Shown here: one piece after another, positions 1 to 5,383 of the stretch | Numbering within the stretch: the first letter of the stretch is position 1 | Layout of the letters: the number at the start of each line of letters is the position of its first letter | Assembly (NCBI GenBank): GCA_025362915.1 | Contig: JANYEU010000363.1 | Span: forward strand, 1 to 5,383 | DNA: 5,383 nt | Reading direction: 5' to 3' | Source: Chitinophagaceae bacterium | GTDB lineage: Bacteria; Bacteroidota; Bacteroidia; Chitinophagales; Chitinophagaceae | Notes under the pieces: generated by a model | Told to the model about the DNA's origin: nothing | What the model saw: only the letters and a program-made list of their open reading frames with translations | The model's database searches: none | Program-made: the position numbers and the translations under genes

Positions 1-101
1 AAACATTTAAAGTCAGGGCAAACGCATATAAATTTATTTTGTTTAAAATATACCAATACCCGCATTTTCACCAGTGCTTAATAAGCCACCTTAAGGAAAT
101 C

Positions 102-164
102 CGGTTTTAGCGCAGCTAAAATTGAGAAAAATCCGAAGGGATATTTTTCTCAAAGGGTTAACCG
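102..164. repeat. Cluster of two adjacent hairpins
   Basis: Two perfect inverted repeats abut. The first pairs TTTTAGC (105-111) with GCTAAAA (115-121) around the three-base loop GCA. The second pairs TTGAGAAAAAT (122-132) with ATTTTTCTCAA (143-153) around a ten-base loop. In addition CGGTT (102-106) can pair with AACCG (160-164), which would enclose both hairpins in a three-way-junction shape, at the cost of two base pairs of the first hairpin. This is seen directly in the sequence. The role is unknown: it could be a structured RNA, a small non-autonomous mobile repeat, or a remnant. It lies about 300 bases beyond the receptor gene's terminator and has no obvious link to that gene. Confidence 0.5.
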
Positions 165-183
165 TAGTGGCGTTGTAAGTACG

Positions 184-197
184 AAGCCGGCCGGCTT
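184..197. repeat. GC-rich 14-bp perfect palindrome
   Basis: AAGCCGGCCGGCTT is a perfect palindrome in otherwise AT-rich DNA, 20 bases beyond the hairpin cluster at 102-164. It could be a protein-binding site or part of the same structured element. It is not followed by a run of T on either strand that would make it an intrinsic terminator. Function unknown. Confidence 0.45.
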
Positions 198-470
198 TGA
201 GGCAAAAAGATTAAAATGAATCAATTTATTCAGTCTAGCCATAGTTTTAAAGAAAAACAAATTTTATATGCGTTTACCCTGCATTTAAAGTACTTGTTAG
301 TGGTAAATTGTTACGAATCTACTTTATACTTTGCTTGAGAGTTAAACTTTTTTAACGCTCATTCTTCCTTTATTCTTTTATAGTCGTCTCTTGGGATGGA
401 GGAAGTCACATCTATTTTTTTGTTATCGGCATTCGTCATTTTGTTCTGTTAACTTATAATGGATCAGGTA

Positions 471-502
471 TAAATAAAAACAGCCTCCCAATTGGGAAGC
501 TG
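471..502 (-). terminator. Intrinsic terminator of the receptor gene
   Basis: Read on the minus strand, CAGCTTCCC pairs with GGGAGGCTG around an AATT loop (481-502). This gives a nine-pair stem with one T-G wobble. It is followed at once by TTTTT and then ATTTA (480 down to 471), the classic layout of a Rho-independent terminator. It begins 31 bases after the stop codon of the receptor gene, so it very likely ends that transcript. On the + strand the same stem is followed by CTTTTAG, a weaker T run, so some activity in the opposite direction is possible. Confidence 0.85.
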
Positions 503-533
503 CTTTTAGTATGGTTGTGGTTTGCTTGTTTAA

Positions 534-3500
534 TTAGAAAATAAACTTTATACCAACCTGACCTTGCCAACGGGAGTTGATAGGATCTACAGTATAATAG
601 TGATTGTTTAACCCATTTGGTTTAACAAAGTTGAAAGTTGGATTGTAGCCAGTAGCCGGTGCACCAACTCCCTTGCCATTTGCATCCTTCACAAACTTCA
701 AGAAGTTTACGGTGTAATTGTTTAGGTTGGTAACAAAAGTTACGTGTCCCCAATCGCTGTTAATCAAATTCAACACATTAATTACGTCTAAACTGATTTG
801 TAAAGCCTTGCTCTTGTCAGATTTACTCAACTTAAATTCGTGCATGATTTTCATATCCAAATCATGGTTCCAAGGTGTACGTAAGCCATTACGTTCTGCA
901 TACTGACCACGACGCGTTTTTAAATAATCATCAGATTTGATAAAAGCATCCAAATCAGCCCATTGTTGTGCAGCAGTATAAGTACCATTATCCGCCAAGT
1001 TGATGTCAGATTGATTCTTTGGAATGTATGGCAAAGGTGCATTTGAACCATTACCCAATGAAGCTGACTGATAAATAACGCTGTATGGACTACCAGAAGT
1101 TCCTGCATAGAAGAATGAAATGGTTGAGGCATTCATCTGATTCCAAACCATGGTTCCTGCTGCTGTTGCAACTATACGATGACGTAAATCGAAGTTAGAA
1201 GCAGCCAAAGGAGAATTGCTAGGCGTATTGGAAGGGTTTACGTTGTAGCTACTTTCCCAGGAGTTACGGATACCATTGGTGACGTCCTTACTTTCTCCAT
1301 AAGTATAACCAACGCTCCAGTTTGTGTTCAAAATATGTTTACCTACTGCTATATTATTGGTTGACTTAGCAATTTGTGCAGTAAGATTGTAACGGTATCC
1401 CTGTGTGGTATTGGTCAAGAAATAAACGTTAGAATAAGCAGTATTGTATTTGCCACCCACATAAACTGGTATCTGTGTAGGCCCTGTAGAATAATAAGCA
1501 ACTGAATCTTTTAGGTTTATCTGCTCATACTTTACATCGTAAACAGTCTTGGTATATAATACATCCAAAGTTAATTTATATCCCTTGCCAAATTTAAAAT
1601 CGGCAGCAATGCTACTTCTCCAAACGGTAGGCAACTTAAAGTTATTATCGAAAACATCAATTTCACGGGTACTGCTCCTAGATGCTCCGCCATATTTGGT
1701 AACTGTATCTTTCAACCCTTTAGGATCGATTGCCAAAGGAACCGTTATTCCAGCCGTAGGACCATTCCAGTCTATATTGCCATAAGTACCGCCATTTAAA
1801 GTGTAGGCATATCCATACCAGGCAAAGGGAACGCGACCAGTAAAGATTCCTGTACCACCACGAAGCACAAAACTACCATCGCCCTTAACATCGTAGTTGA
1901 AACCAATGCGCGGAGAAACCGTAACACGGGAAGGTAACTGACTTGTTAACTGGCTAAATGGAGTATTTGAATAAGTAGGATTTGCCGAAACATAAGCAGG
2001 TGCGCCAGTAGCAGCATTTGTATTAGTCTTATTCAACAAACTGTCCTTATATGGTTGAGATCCTACAAAAGAGTAATCCAATCTAAGGCCAAGTGTTACC
2101 TTGAAGTTCTTGGTTACAGATATTTCATCCTGACCGTAAACACTTGTAAGTGCTACAGAAAATGGATTTGGAGGATCGTTCCTCAATTGGTCAATATTGC
2201 TGTATTTACCATTGGTAACAAACGCACCACGAATACGGCTTGGGTTATCAGCCAAGAAACTATTTACACCCCTGTTGTACTCCCAACGTCCATTATAAGA
2301 ATTGATGAAGCCATAGGTAAGGTCATAAAATTCGTTGTGTGTACCTACCGTAAACTTGTTGATACCTTTTGTGAAAGTTAAATTATCGCTCACTTCTATA
2401 GTGCTTTGTTTTAGATTATAAACAGAAGCCTCTCTCCAAGTACCTGCTGTGATACGACCGTTATCGATATCTACATATGGAGCAATGGTACCAGGAAAAG
2501 TTCTGTATTCATGAACATGTACATAGCTAAGGGTAAGTTGGTTATTTACATCAGCACTAATTTTGCTTTTTAATTCAGCAACCAAATTGGTATTCTTTGT
2601 AAATTGGGTAAAGTCATTAGACCCAAACTGAAAGTTTGAAGATGACCTTTCCAAGTTATTCCCTTGCCCGTTGGTATATATAAGGCGCAACATCAAACTA
2701 TTCTTCTCATTCAAATTAAAATCCAAACGACCAAATAATTTGTCACTCTTCGTAAATATTTTATATGACCCAAGGTAATCACCAGCATCATAACCATACT
2801 TATTTTTTAATTGATTGGAAATAGAAGTAACTTCTGTTAAGGTTGCGGCAGCACCAGGATCGCCTATGTTATTAGAACTTGGTTCTTGTCTGTCAGTATG
2901 CTCATAATTAAATATAAAGAAAGCCTTGTTTCTGATGATTGGACCACTAATGGTAGCACCAGTTTGGTATTCATGAAAATCTGAACCGATAGATTTTTTC
3001 AATCCATCAACGCTTTTACCTACCAAAGCTGCTGTTCTTCCATATCCATAAACTGAACCATGAAAATCATTTCCACCACTCTTGGTAATAGCGTTTACAC
3101 TACCACCGGTAAAGTTTCCTATCTTAACATCATAAGGAGCTAACTGAACCTGAACTTCCTGAATAACATCAATGCTATAAGGAACGGTACGTGTACCAGC
3201 ACCGGCAGTACCAGCCTGACCGCCACCACTTGTTCCACCAGCAGAATTACTAAACCCGAAGGCATCATTATTAATGGCACCATCCACCGTTACATTATTG
3301 TAACGGAAGTTGCTACCAGCATAAGAGTTATTATTTGATTGAGGCGTTAAACGTGTGTAATCGCTTAAGCTTCTTCCAATGGTAGGAAGTGTGTTCAATT
3401 GCTTGATACCGATTGTAGTTCCCCCGCCTACATTTCTTTTGCCTGCACCAGTTACAATTACTTCTTTTAGCTCAGTTGCTCCTGCAGTTTTAAGAGAAGT

Positions 3501-3821
3501 GGTAAACTCTGGATTACTTCCCAAAGCAAGGTTTACATCATTAAATACTTGTTCTTTAAAGCCTACATAAGATACCTTGATGGTGTAAGGCCCACCTGGT
3601 TTAAGGTTTGGGGCATAAAATATACCCTTATTATTTGTTTGTGTAGAAAACACCGCACCTGTTGGTTCGTGTTTGAATGTAACGGTGGCACCTCCTAACA
3701 ACGCACCTTTGTCGTCTTTTACCCGACCATTTAAGGTTGCCGTTGTCTCTTGCGCAAAACTGGAAACTGAAATGAATACTGCAATTAGTATTTGCAATAC
3801 AAGAATAAAATTCTTTTTCAT
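534..3821 (-). CDS. Oar-like TonB-dependent outer-membrane receptor
   Basis: Predicted outer-membrane transporter powered by TonB. A signal peptide covers residues 1-23 (KK, hydrophobic core, then SFA before Q24). Residues about 26-112 form a carboxypeptidase-regulatory-like beta-sandwich. LKEVIVTG (118-125) resembles a TonB box and starts the plug, about 118-250. The plug holds a glycine-rich loop (194-209) followed by VPYSIDVIQEVQV and FTGGSVNAITKSGGN, both typical of the Oar-like branch. The rest is a beta-barrel ending WQGQVGIKFIF, with the terminal F expected of a BAM-inserted barrel. I saw no cysteine. The length of 1095 residues fits Oar-like proteins. The ATG at 3821 is chosen because the signal peptide follows directly; the leader is AT-rich without Shine-Dalgarno, normal for Bacteroidetes. 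No SusD partner gene lies downstream, so glycan uptake of the SusCD kind is not indicated. In Myxococcus, Oar is needed for secretion of the protease PopC; the substrate here is unknown. The frame is intact. Confidence 0.9.
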   Translation of the reverse strand: MKKNFILVLQILIAVFISVSSFAQETTATLNGRVKDDKGALLGGATVTFKHEPTGAVFSTQTNNKGIFYAPNLKPGGPYTIKVSYVGFKEQVFNDVNLALGSNPEFTTSLKTAGATELKEVIVTGAGKRNVGGGTTIGIKQLNTLPTIGRSLSDYTRLTPQSNNNSYAGSNFRYNNVTVDGAINNDAFGFSNSAGGTSGGGQAGTAGAGTRTVPYSIDVIQEVQVQLAPYDVKIGNFTGGSVNAITKSGGNDFHGSVYGYGRTAALVGKSVDGLKKSIGSDFHEYQTGATISGPIIRNKAFFIFNYEHTDRQEPSSNNIGDPGAAATLTEVTSISNQLKNKYGYDAGDYLGSYKIFTKSDKLFGRLDFNLNEKNSLMLRLIYTNGQGNNLERSSSNFQFGSNDFTQFTKNTNLVAELKSKISADVNNQLTLSYVHVHEYRTFPGTIAPYVDIDNGRITAGTWREASVYNLKQSTIEVSDNLTFTKGINKFTVGTHNEFYDLTYGFINSYNGRWEYNRGVNSFLADNPSRIRGAFVTNGKYSNIDQLRNDPPNPFSVALTSVYGQDEISVTKNFKVTLGLRLDYSFVGSQPYKDSLLNKTNTNAATGAPAYVSANPTYSNTPFSQLTSQLPSRVTVSPRIGFNYDVKGDGSFVLRGGTGIFTGRVPFAWYGYAYTLNGGTYGNIDWNGPTAGITVPLAIDPKGLKDTVTKYGGASRSSTREIDVFDNNFKLPTVWRSSIAADFKFGKGYKLTLDVLYTKTVYDVKYEQINLKDSVAYYSTGPTQIPVYVGGKYNTAYSNVYFLTNTTQGYRYNLTAQIAKSTNNIAVGKHILNTNWSVGYTYGESKDVTNGIRNSWESSYNVNPSNTPSNSPLAASNFDLRHRIVATAAGTMVWNQMNASTISFFYAGTSGSPYSVIYQSASLGNGSNAPLPYIPKNQSDINLADNGTYTAAQQWADLDAFIKSDDYLKTRRGQYAERNGLRTPWNHDLDMKIMHEFKLSKSDKSKALQISLDVINVLNLINSDWGHVTFVTNLNNYTVNFLKFVKDANGKGVGAPATGYNPTFNFVKPNGLNNHYYTVDPINSRWQGQVGIKFIF

Positions 3822-3910
3822 TTATTAATCTTTGTTTGATGAGCGGCGAAAATATCAGGCCAATATTAACTTAATGTTACCAAAATGACACTTGTGTTAA
3901 CATTGCGAAA
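3822..3910 (-). promoter_or_regulatory. Probable promoter region of the receptor gene
   Basis: This is the leader immediately upstream of the receptor start. On the minus strand, TATTTTCG (3854-3847) resembles the Bacteroidetes -7 box TAnnTTTG with one mismatch. The nearest TTTG (3884-3881) lies about 26 bases further upstream, longer than the usual spacing, so the promoter is not firmly placed. An inverted repeat, AATGTTA (3873-3879) and TAACATT (3898-3904), surrounds that TTTG. Between its arms sits the smaller dyad ACAC-TT-GTGT (3888-3897). These could form an operator. All of this is suggestive only. Confidence 0.25.
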
Positions 3911-4120
3911 AGTGAAATTGAGGTAAAATTTGTTTTTGTACAATACCCTCGTCTCTACTAAAAATATTGCATTTTACAGATTGCTAATTACAATTAACGC
4001 ATCTTATATAGGCATATTTTTCTCTACCCAAATTATCCACTTCCTCAAAAAAGTTTAGGATTATTTTAAAAACAGCCCCTTTTATGCCAATATTCTTTCA
4101 AAAAAGACCGATAGCAAATG
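3911..4120. other. AT-rich intergenic stretch, nothing recognised
   Basis: This lies between the receptor promoter region and the 21-bp repeat array. No credible start-to-stop frame, RNA gene or terminator was seen on either strand. TTATCCACT at 4033-4041 matches the DnaA box in eight of nine positions but stands alone. The segment may form part of a long upstream regulatory region or may simply be spacer. Confidence 0.5.
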
Positions 4121-4288
4121 GAAAATGGTGTACCCCAAAGCAAAAAAGGTTAACCATTTTGGAGAAATAACATACCATTTTTGAAAAAGGGTGTACCCTT
4201 TTGAGAAAATGGTATACCCCTAAAGAAAAATAACATACCATTTTTGAAAATTGGTAGACCATTTTCCCTTTGCCGTATGTTAATTTGG
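4121..4288. repeat. Tandem array of eight 21-bp palindromic units
   Basis: Eight contiguous units of exactly 21 bp start at 4121, 4142, 4163, 4184, 4205, 4226, 4247 and 4268; a ninth, decayed copy may run to about 4309. The idealised unit is the 18-bp palindrome AAAATGGTATACCATTTT plus a three-base spacer. Unit 4 has perfect 8-bp arms, AAAAGGGT and ACCCTTTT, in which both arms differ from the consensus in matching fashion. Units 2 and 7 have one arm mismatch each. Units 3 and 6 differ from each other at one base and carry TAACATACC. Units 1 and 5 share TACCCC and a broken right arm. Unit 8 carries GTATGTTA, the reverse complement of the unit 3/6 core. TTTGGAGAAATAA occurs at 4158 and again at 4284, exactly six units apart. 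Because 21 is a multiple of three, the minus strand stays open over 4098-4304 and would give a seven-residue repeat like KMVCYFS; this is probably incidental. Confidence 0.85.
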
Positions 4289-4309
4289 AGAAATAAACAC
4301 GCATGAATT

Positions 4310-4462
4310 TAGAGTGGTCTGTTTACTTGGTTACTATTAAACCAAAAACTCAATCCAATTATCTCTATTGGTATTTGTCGTAGCAACTAATTTAATGACT
4401 ACTTTCAAATAATCTCTTACATAAAATCACTACGAGATAGAGGAAAATCAAACCGGATAAAA
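4310..4462. other. Intergenic stretch with two small hairpins
   Basis: This lies between the end of the membrane-protein pseudogene and the repeat array. Two short inverted repeats occur close together: TTGGTT (4327-4332) with AACCAA (4340-4345), and CCAAT (4355-4359) with ATTGG (4367-4371), each with a seven-base loop. Neither is followed by a T run, so they are not called terminators. No gene is supported. Confidence 0.4.
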
Positions 4463-5137
4463 TCATTTTTTTGATAGTAATTTTTTGATGGAAACAATAT
4501 GCGAGAACAAAACCAACGGCACAATAAATGAGGGTAGTTAAACAAAAGGGAAATAGGCAATTGCAATATTTGGCTGATTGAACGCAAATTGCTGAAAAGG
4601 CGTTGGGGCAGATAACAACGCATAAAACACCACATTTAATAAAAGCCCCAGACAGATAAAGTTCCAGATGAGGATAATGTATTTGTTCAATTGTTTTTTT
4701 ACAAAGCCGAAATAATAGATAACCAGAGCAGATAATCTTGAAAATATATCGAAATCCCGCCCTTCAAGCGTTATTAATTGCGGTACGACTTTATGGGTGC
4801 ATAACCAGAAAAGCACCATTTCTACTGGTATTCTAACTACGTGAAGTAATGTTAAAGTCTGTATGTTTATACCACCAATAAATCCTTTTCCCTTTTGTGT
4901 AATGGCGAAAAAGATAATAAACAAGATTGGCGGAAGAATCATTAATGGAAGTCTGGGAAATGTAGTGTGTGTTACTATATAAAACCCTGAAAGGCTTACC
5001 ATGCTTTGTATAAATATCTAAATAGCTGCTAGTAATAAAAACCCCTCTGAGTTGTTGCTTGCCTTATAAAAGATGGCAGCAGAAATTAAAACTGTAATTC
5101 CAAAAACCAAGTAGATGTAATAAGGTAACTGTTCCAT
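4463..5137 (-). pseudogene. Multi-pass membrane protein gene with two in-frame stops
   Basis: One frame runs from ATG (5137-5135) to TGA (4465-4463), 224 codons before the final stop, interrupted only by TAG at codon 40 (5020-5018) and TAA at codon 200 (4540-4538). The protein sense continues smoothly across both: AAI-stop-IFIQSMVSLSGFY and AYFPFV-stop-LPSFIVPLVLF. About seven hydrophobic segments are visible, near residues 7-24, 33-50, 64-79, 94-112, 131-146, 153-175 and 201-217. Conserved-looking polar stretches are HVVRIPVE (99-106), EGRDFD (125-130) and PFQQFAFNQPN (180-190). I recall this as a widespread Bacteroidetes inner-membrane family of unknown function, with tryptophan at both stop positions; that is memory, not a search. 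Two other tryptophans, residues 111 and 158, keep TGG. The 154-codon piece starting at M46 (5002-4538) could still be made but would lack the first and last membrane segments. The leader is AT-rich with no clear promoter, and the transposase gene ends 26 bases upstream. Confidence 0.75.
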
Positions 5138-5383
5138 TTATATAATTTTATAGAATAATATATCTAAGCTGCTAAAGCCTTTAAATACTTATAGTTTATT
5201 ACTTTTTTTACTATTGCTTTTTCAATTAGGTTAAGAACAATTGGGTTTTTCATAGTTCTCCTGTTAGTTCTAAAACAGTGCTGGTCCAAGTATCCCTGTA
5301 AGTGTTTGTCGCTGCATTTATGATGTATACCTCGTAACGTGCCTTTCATGTTCATGATTTGTTGGTGCATTTCCAGGAAGTTG
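5138..5383 (-). mobile_element. End of an IS1595-family insertion sequence (partial)
   Basis: The transposase fragment marks the downstream end of an insertion sequence whose remainder lies beyond the right edge. The element's boundary should fall in the 26 bases between the transposase stop (5164) and the next ATG (5137), or just inside that gene. No terminal inverted repeat can be identified without the other end, so the left limit given is the outermost reasonable one and is uncertain. Whether the element is complete and active cannot be judged here. Confidence 0.55.
5164..5383 (-). CDS. IS1595-family (ISXO2-like) transposase, C-terminal part
   Basis: This DDE-type transposase is cut by the window edge at its 5' end. 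The last 72 residues are present, ending in TAG (5166-5164). They read NFLEMHQQIMNMKG, then LRGIHHKCS, KHLQGYLDQHCFRTNRR and a lysine-rich tail. The order of these blocks is that of the C-terminal end of the ISXO2-like transposase domain: NxxE, GIHH, HLQxYLxxxxFRxNRR. The N of NFLE and the K of MKG may be the last two members of the DDNK-type catalytic set; the two aspartates would lie outside the window. Family members are usually around 300 residues, so roughly three quarters is missing from view. One position is slightly odd: I would expect MKGW in relatives, but threonine follows MKG here. The C-terminal end shows no frameshift or internal stop. Confidence 0.85.
   Translation of the reverse strand, partial: NFLEMHQQIMNMKGTLRGIHHKCSDKHLQGYLDQHCFRTNRRTMKNPIVLNLIEKAIVKKVINYKYLKALAA

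Larger units (their letters stand above)
1..470. other. Gene-free left flank
   Basis: No convincing gene was found in either direction. The longest open stretch noticed runs on the + strand from 85 to 219 (44 codons, ending in TGA). It begins right after a TAA and has no ATG, GTG or TTG positioned as a credible start, so it is not called a gene. The part at 102-197 is rich in inverted repeats and is listed separately. The rest, about 220-470, is AT-rich with no recognised motif. A tiny open frame, 396-452 on the + strand (18 codons), has GGAG inside rather than ahead of it and is not supported. The flank ends at the terminator of the large receptor gene. Confidence 0.6.

Noticed and set aside
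396..452. Short plus-strand frame of 18 codons with a hydrophobic peptide
   Set aside because: It is too short, its upstream frame closes at once, and no promoter or conserved context supports it.
920..1132. Minus-strand open frame of 70 codons inside the receptor gene
   Set aside because: It lies in another frame of the same strand within the barrel-coding part of the receptor and has no independent support.
2055..2381. Plus-strand open frame of 108 codons inside the receptor gene, and similar shorter ones at 718-906, 1549-1785 and 3379-3570
   Set aside because: They are antisense to a clearly real, long receptor gene and show no recognisable protein features.
4033..4041. DnaA-box-like TTATCCACT
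   Set aside because: It is a single near match with no cluster of boxes and no replication genes nearby, so it is no evidence of an origin.
4121..4288. CRISPR array
   Set aside because: The repeats are contiguous 21-bp palindromes without unique spacers, and no cas gene is present.
4098..4304. Minus-strand open frame of 68 codons with a seven-residue repeat
   Set aside because: It exists because the 21-bp repeat period is a multiple of three and the unit lacks stops in that frame. There is no convincing leader and no protein-like composition outside the repeat, so it is treated as a by-product of the array.
4417..4635. Minus-strand open frame of 72 codons
   Set aside because: It overlaps the 3' part of the membrane-protein pseudogene in another frame. 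The true frame continues past the TAA with a convincing membrane segment, so no separate gene or frameshift is needed.
4463..5137. Altered genetic code with stop codons read as tryptophan
   Set aside because: The two stops differ (TAG and TAA), the known tryptophan reassignment concerns UGA, the same gene still uses TGG twice, and the neighbouring receptor gene uses standard codons throughout.

Overview
The window looks like part of a Bacteroidetes chromosome, most likely a Sphingobacteriaceae-type genome (Pedobacter or Mucilaginibacter relatives). This rests on the AT-rich sequence, gene starts without a Shine-Dalgarno motif, and protein types typical of that group. The genus is inferred from protein style, not from a search. 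Every gene seen lies on the minus strand, so biologically the window reads from right to left.

At the right edge (5164-5383) is the C-terminal end of a transposase with the ISXO2-like domain of the IS1595 family; the rest lies outside the window. Only 26 bases after its stop begins a gene for an uncharacterised multi-pass membrane protein (5137 down to 4463). One reading frame runs through its whole length without a frameshift, but it is broken by a TAG at codon 40 and a TAA at codon 200. Both appear to stand where relatives carry tryptophan, so it is called a pseudogene. Its largest intact piece, 154 codons, is only the middle of the protein.

Between this pseudogene and the next gene lie about 640 bases without a convincing gene. 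They hold the most unusual structure here: a tandem array of eight 21-bp units (4121-4288). The units are variants of an 18-bp palindrome, AAAATGGTATACCATTTT, plus a 3-base spacer. One unit carries matched changes in both arms.

The main gene (3821 down to 534) encodes a 1095-residue outer-membrane TonB-dependent receptor of the Oar-like type: signal peptide, carboxypeptidase-regulatory-like domain, plug with a glycine-rich loop, and a beta-barrel ending in phenylalanine. No SusD-like lipoprotein gene lies downstream. Instead a strong intrinsic terminator follows 31 bases after the stop, so it is probably transcribed alone or as the last gene of a unit. The left 470 bases hold no convincing gene, but contain a compact cluster of hairpins and a GC-rich palindrome (about 102-197) of unknown role.

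No complete new biological system is visible. The points worth a second look are the palindromic 21-bp array, the doubly interrupted membrane-protein gene beside an insertion sequence, and the left-hand hairpin cluster.
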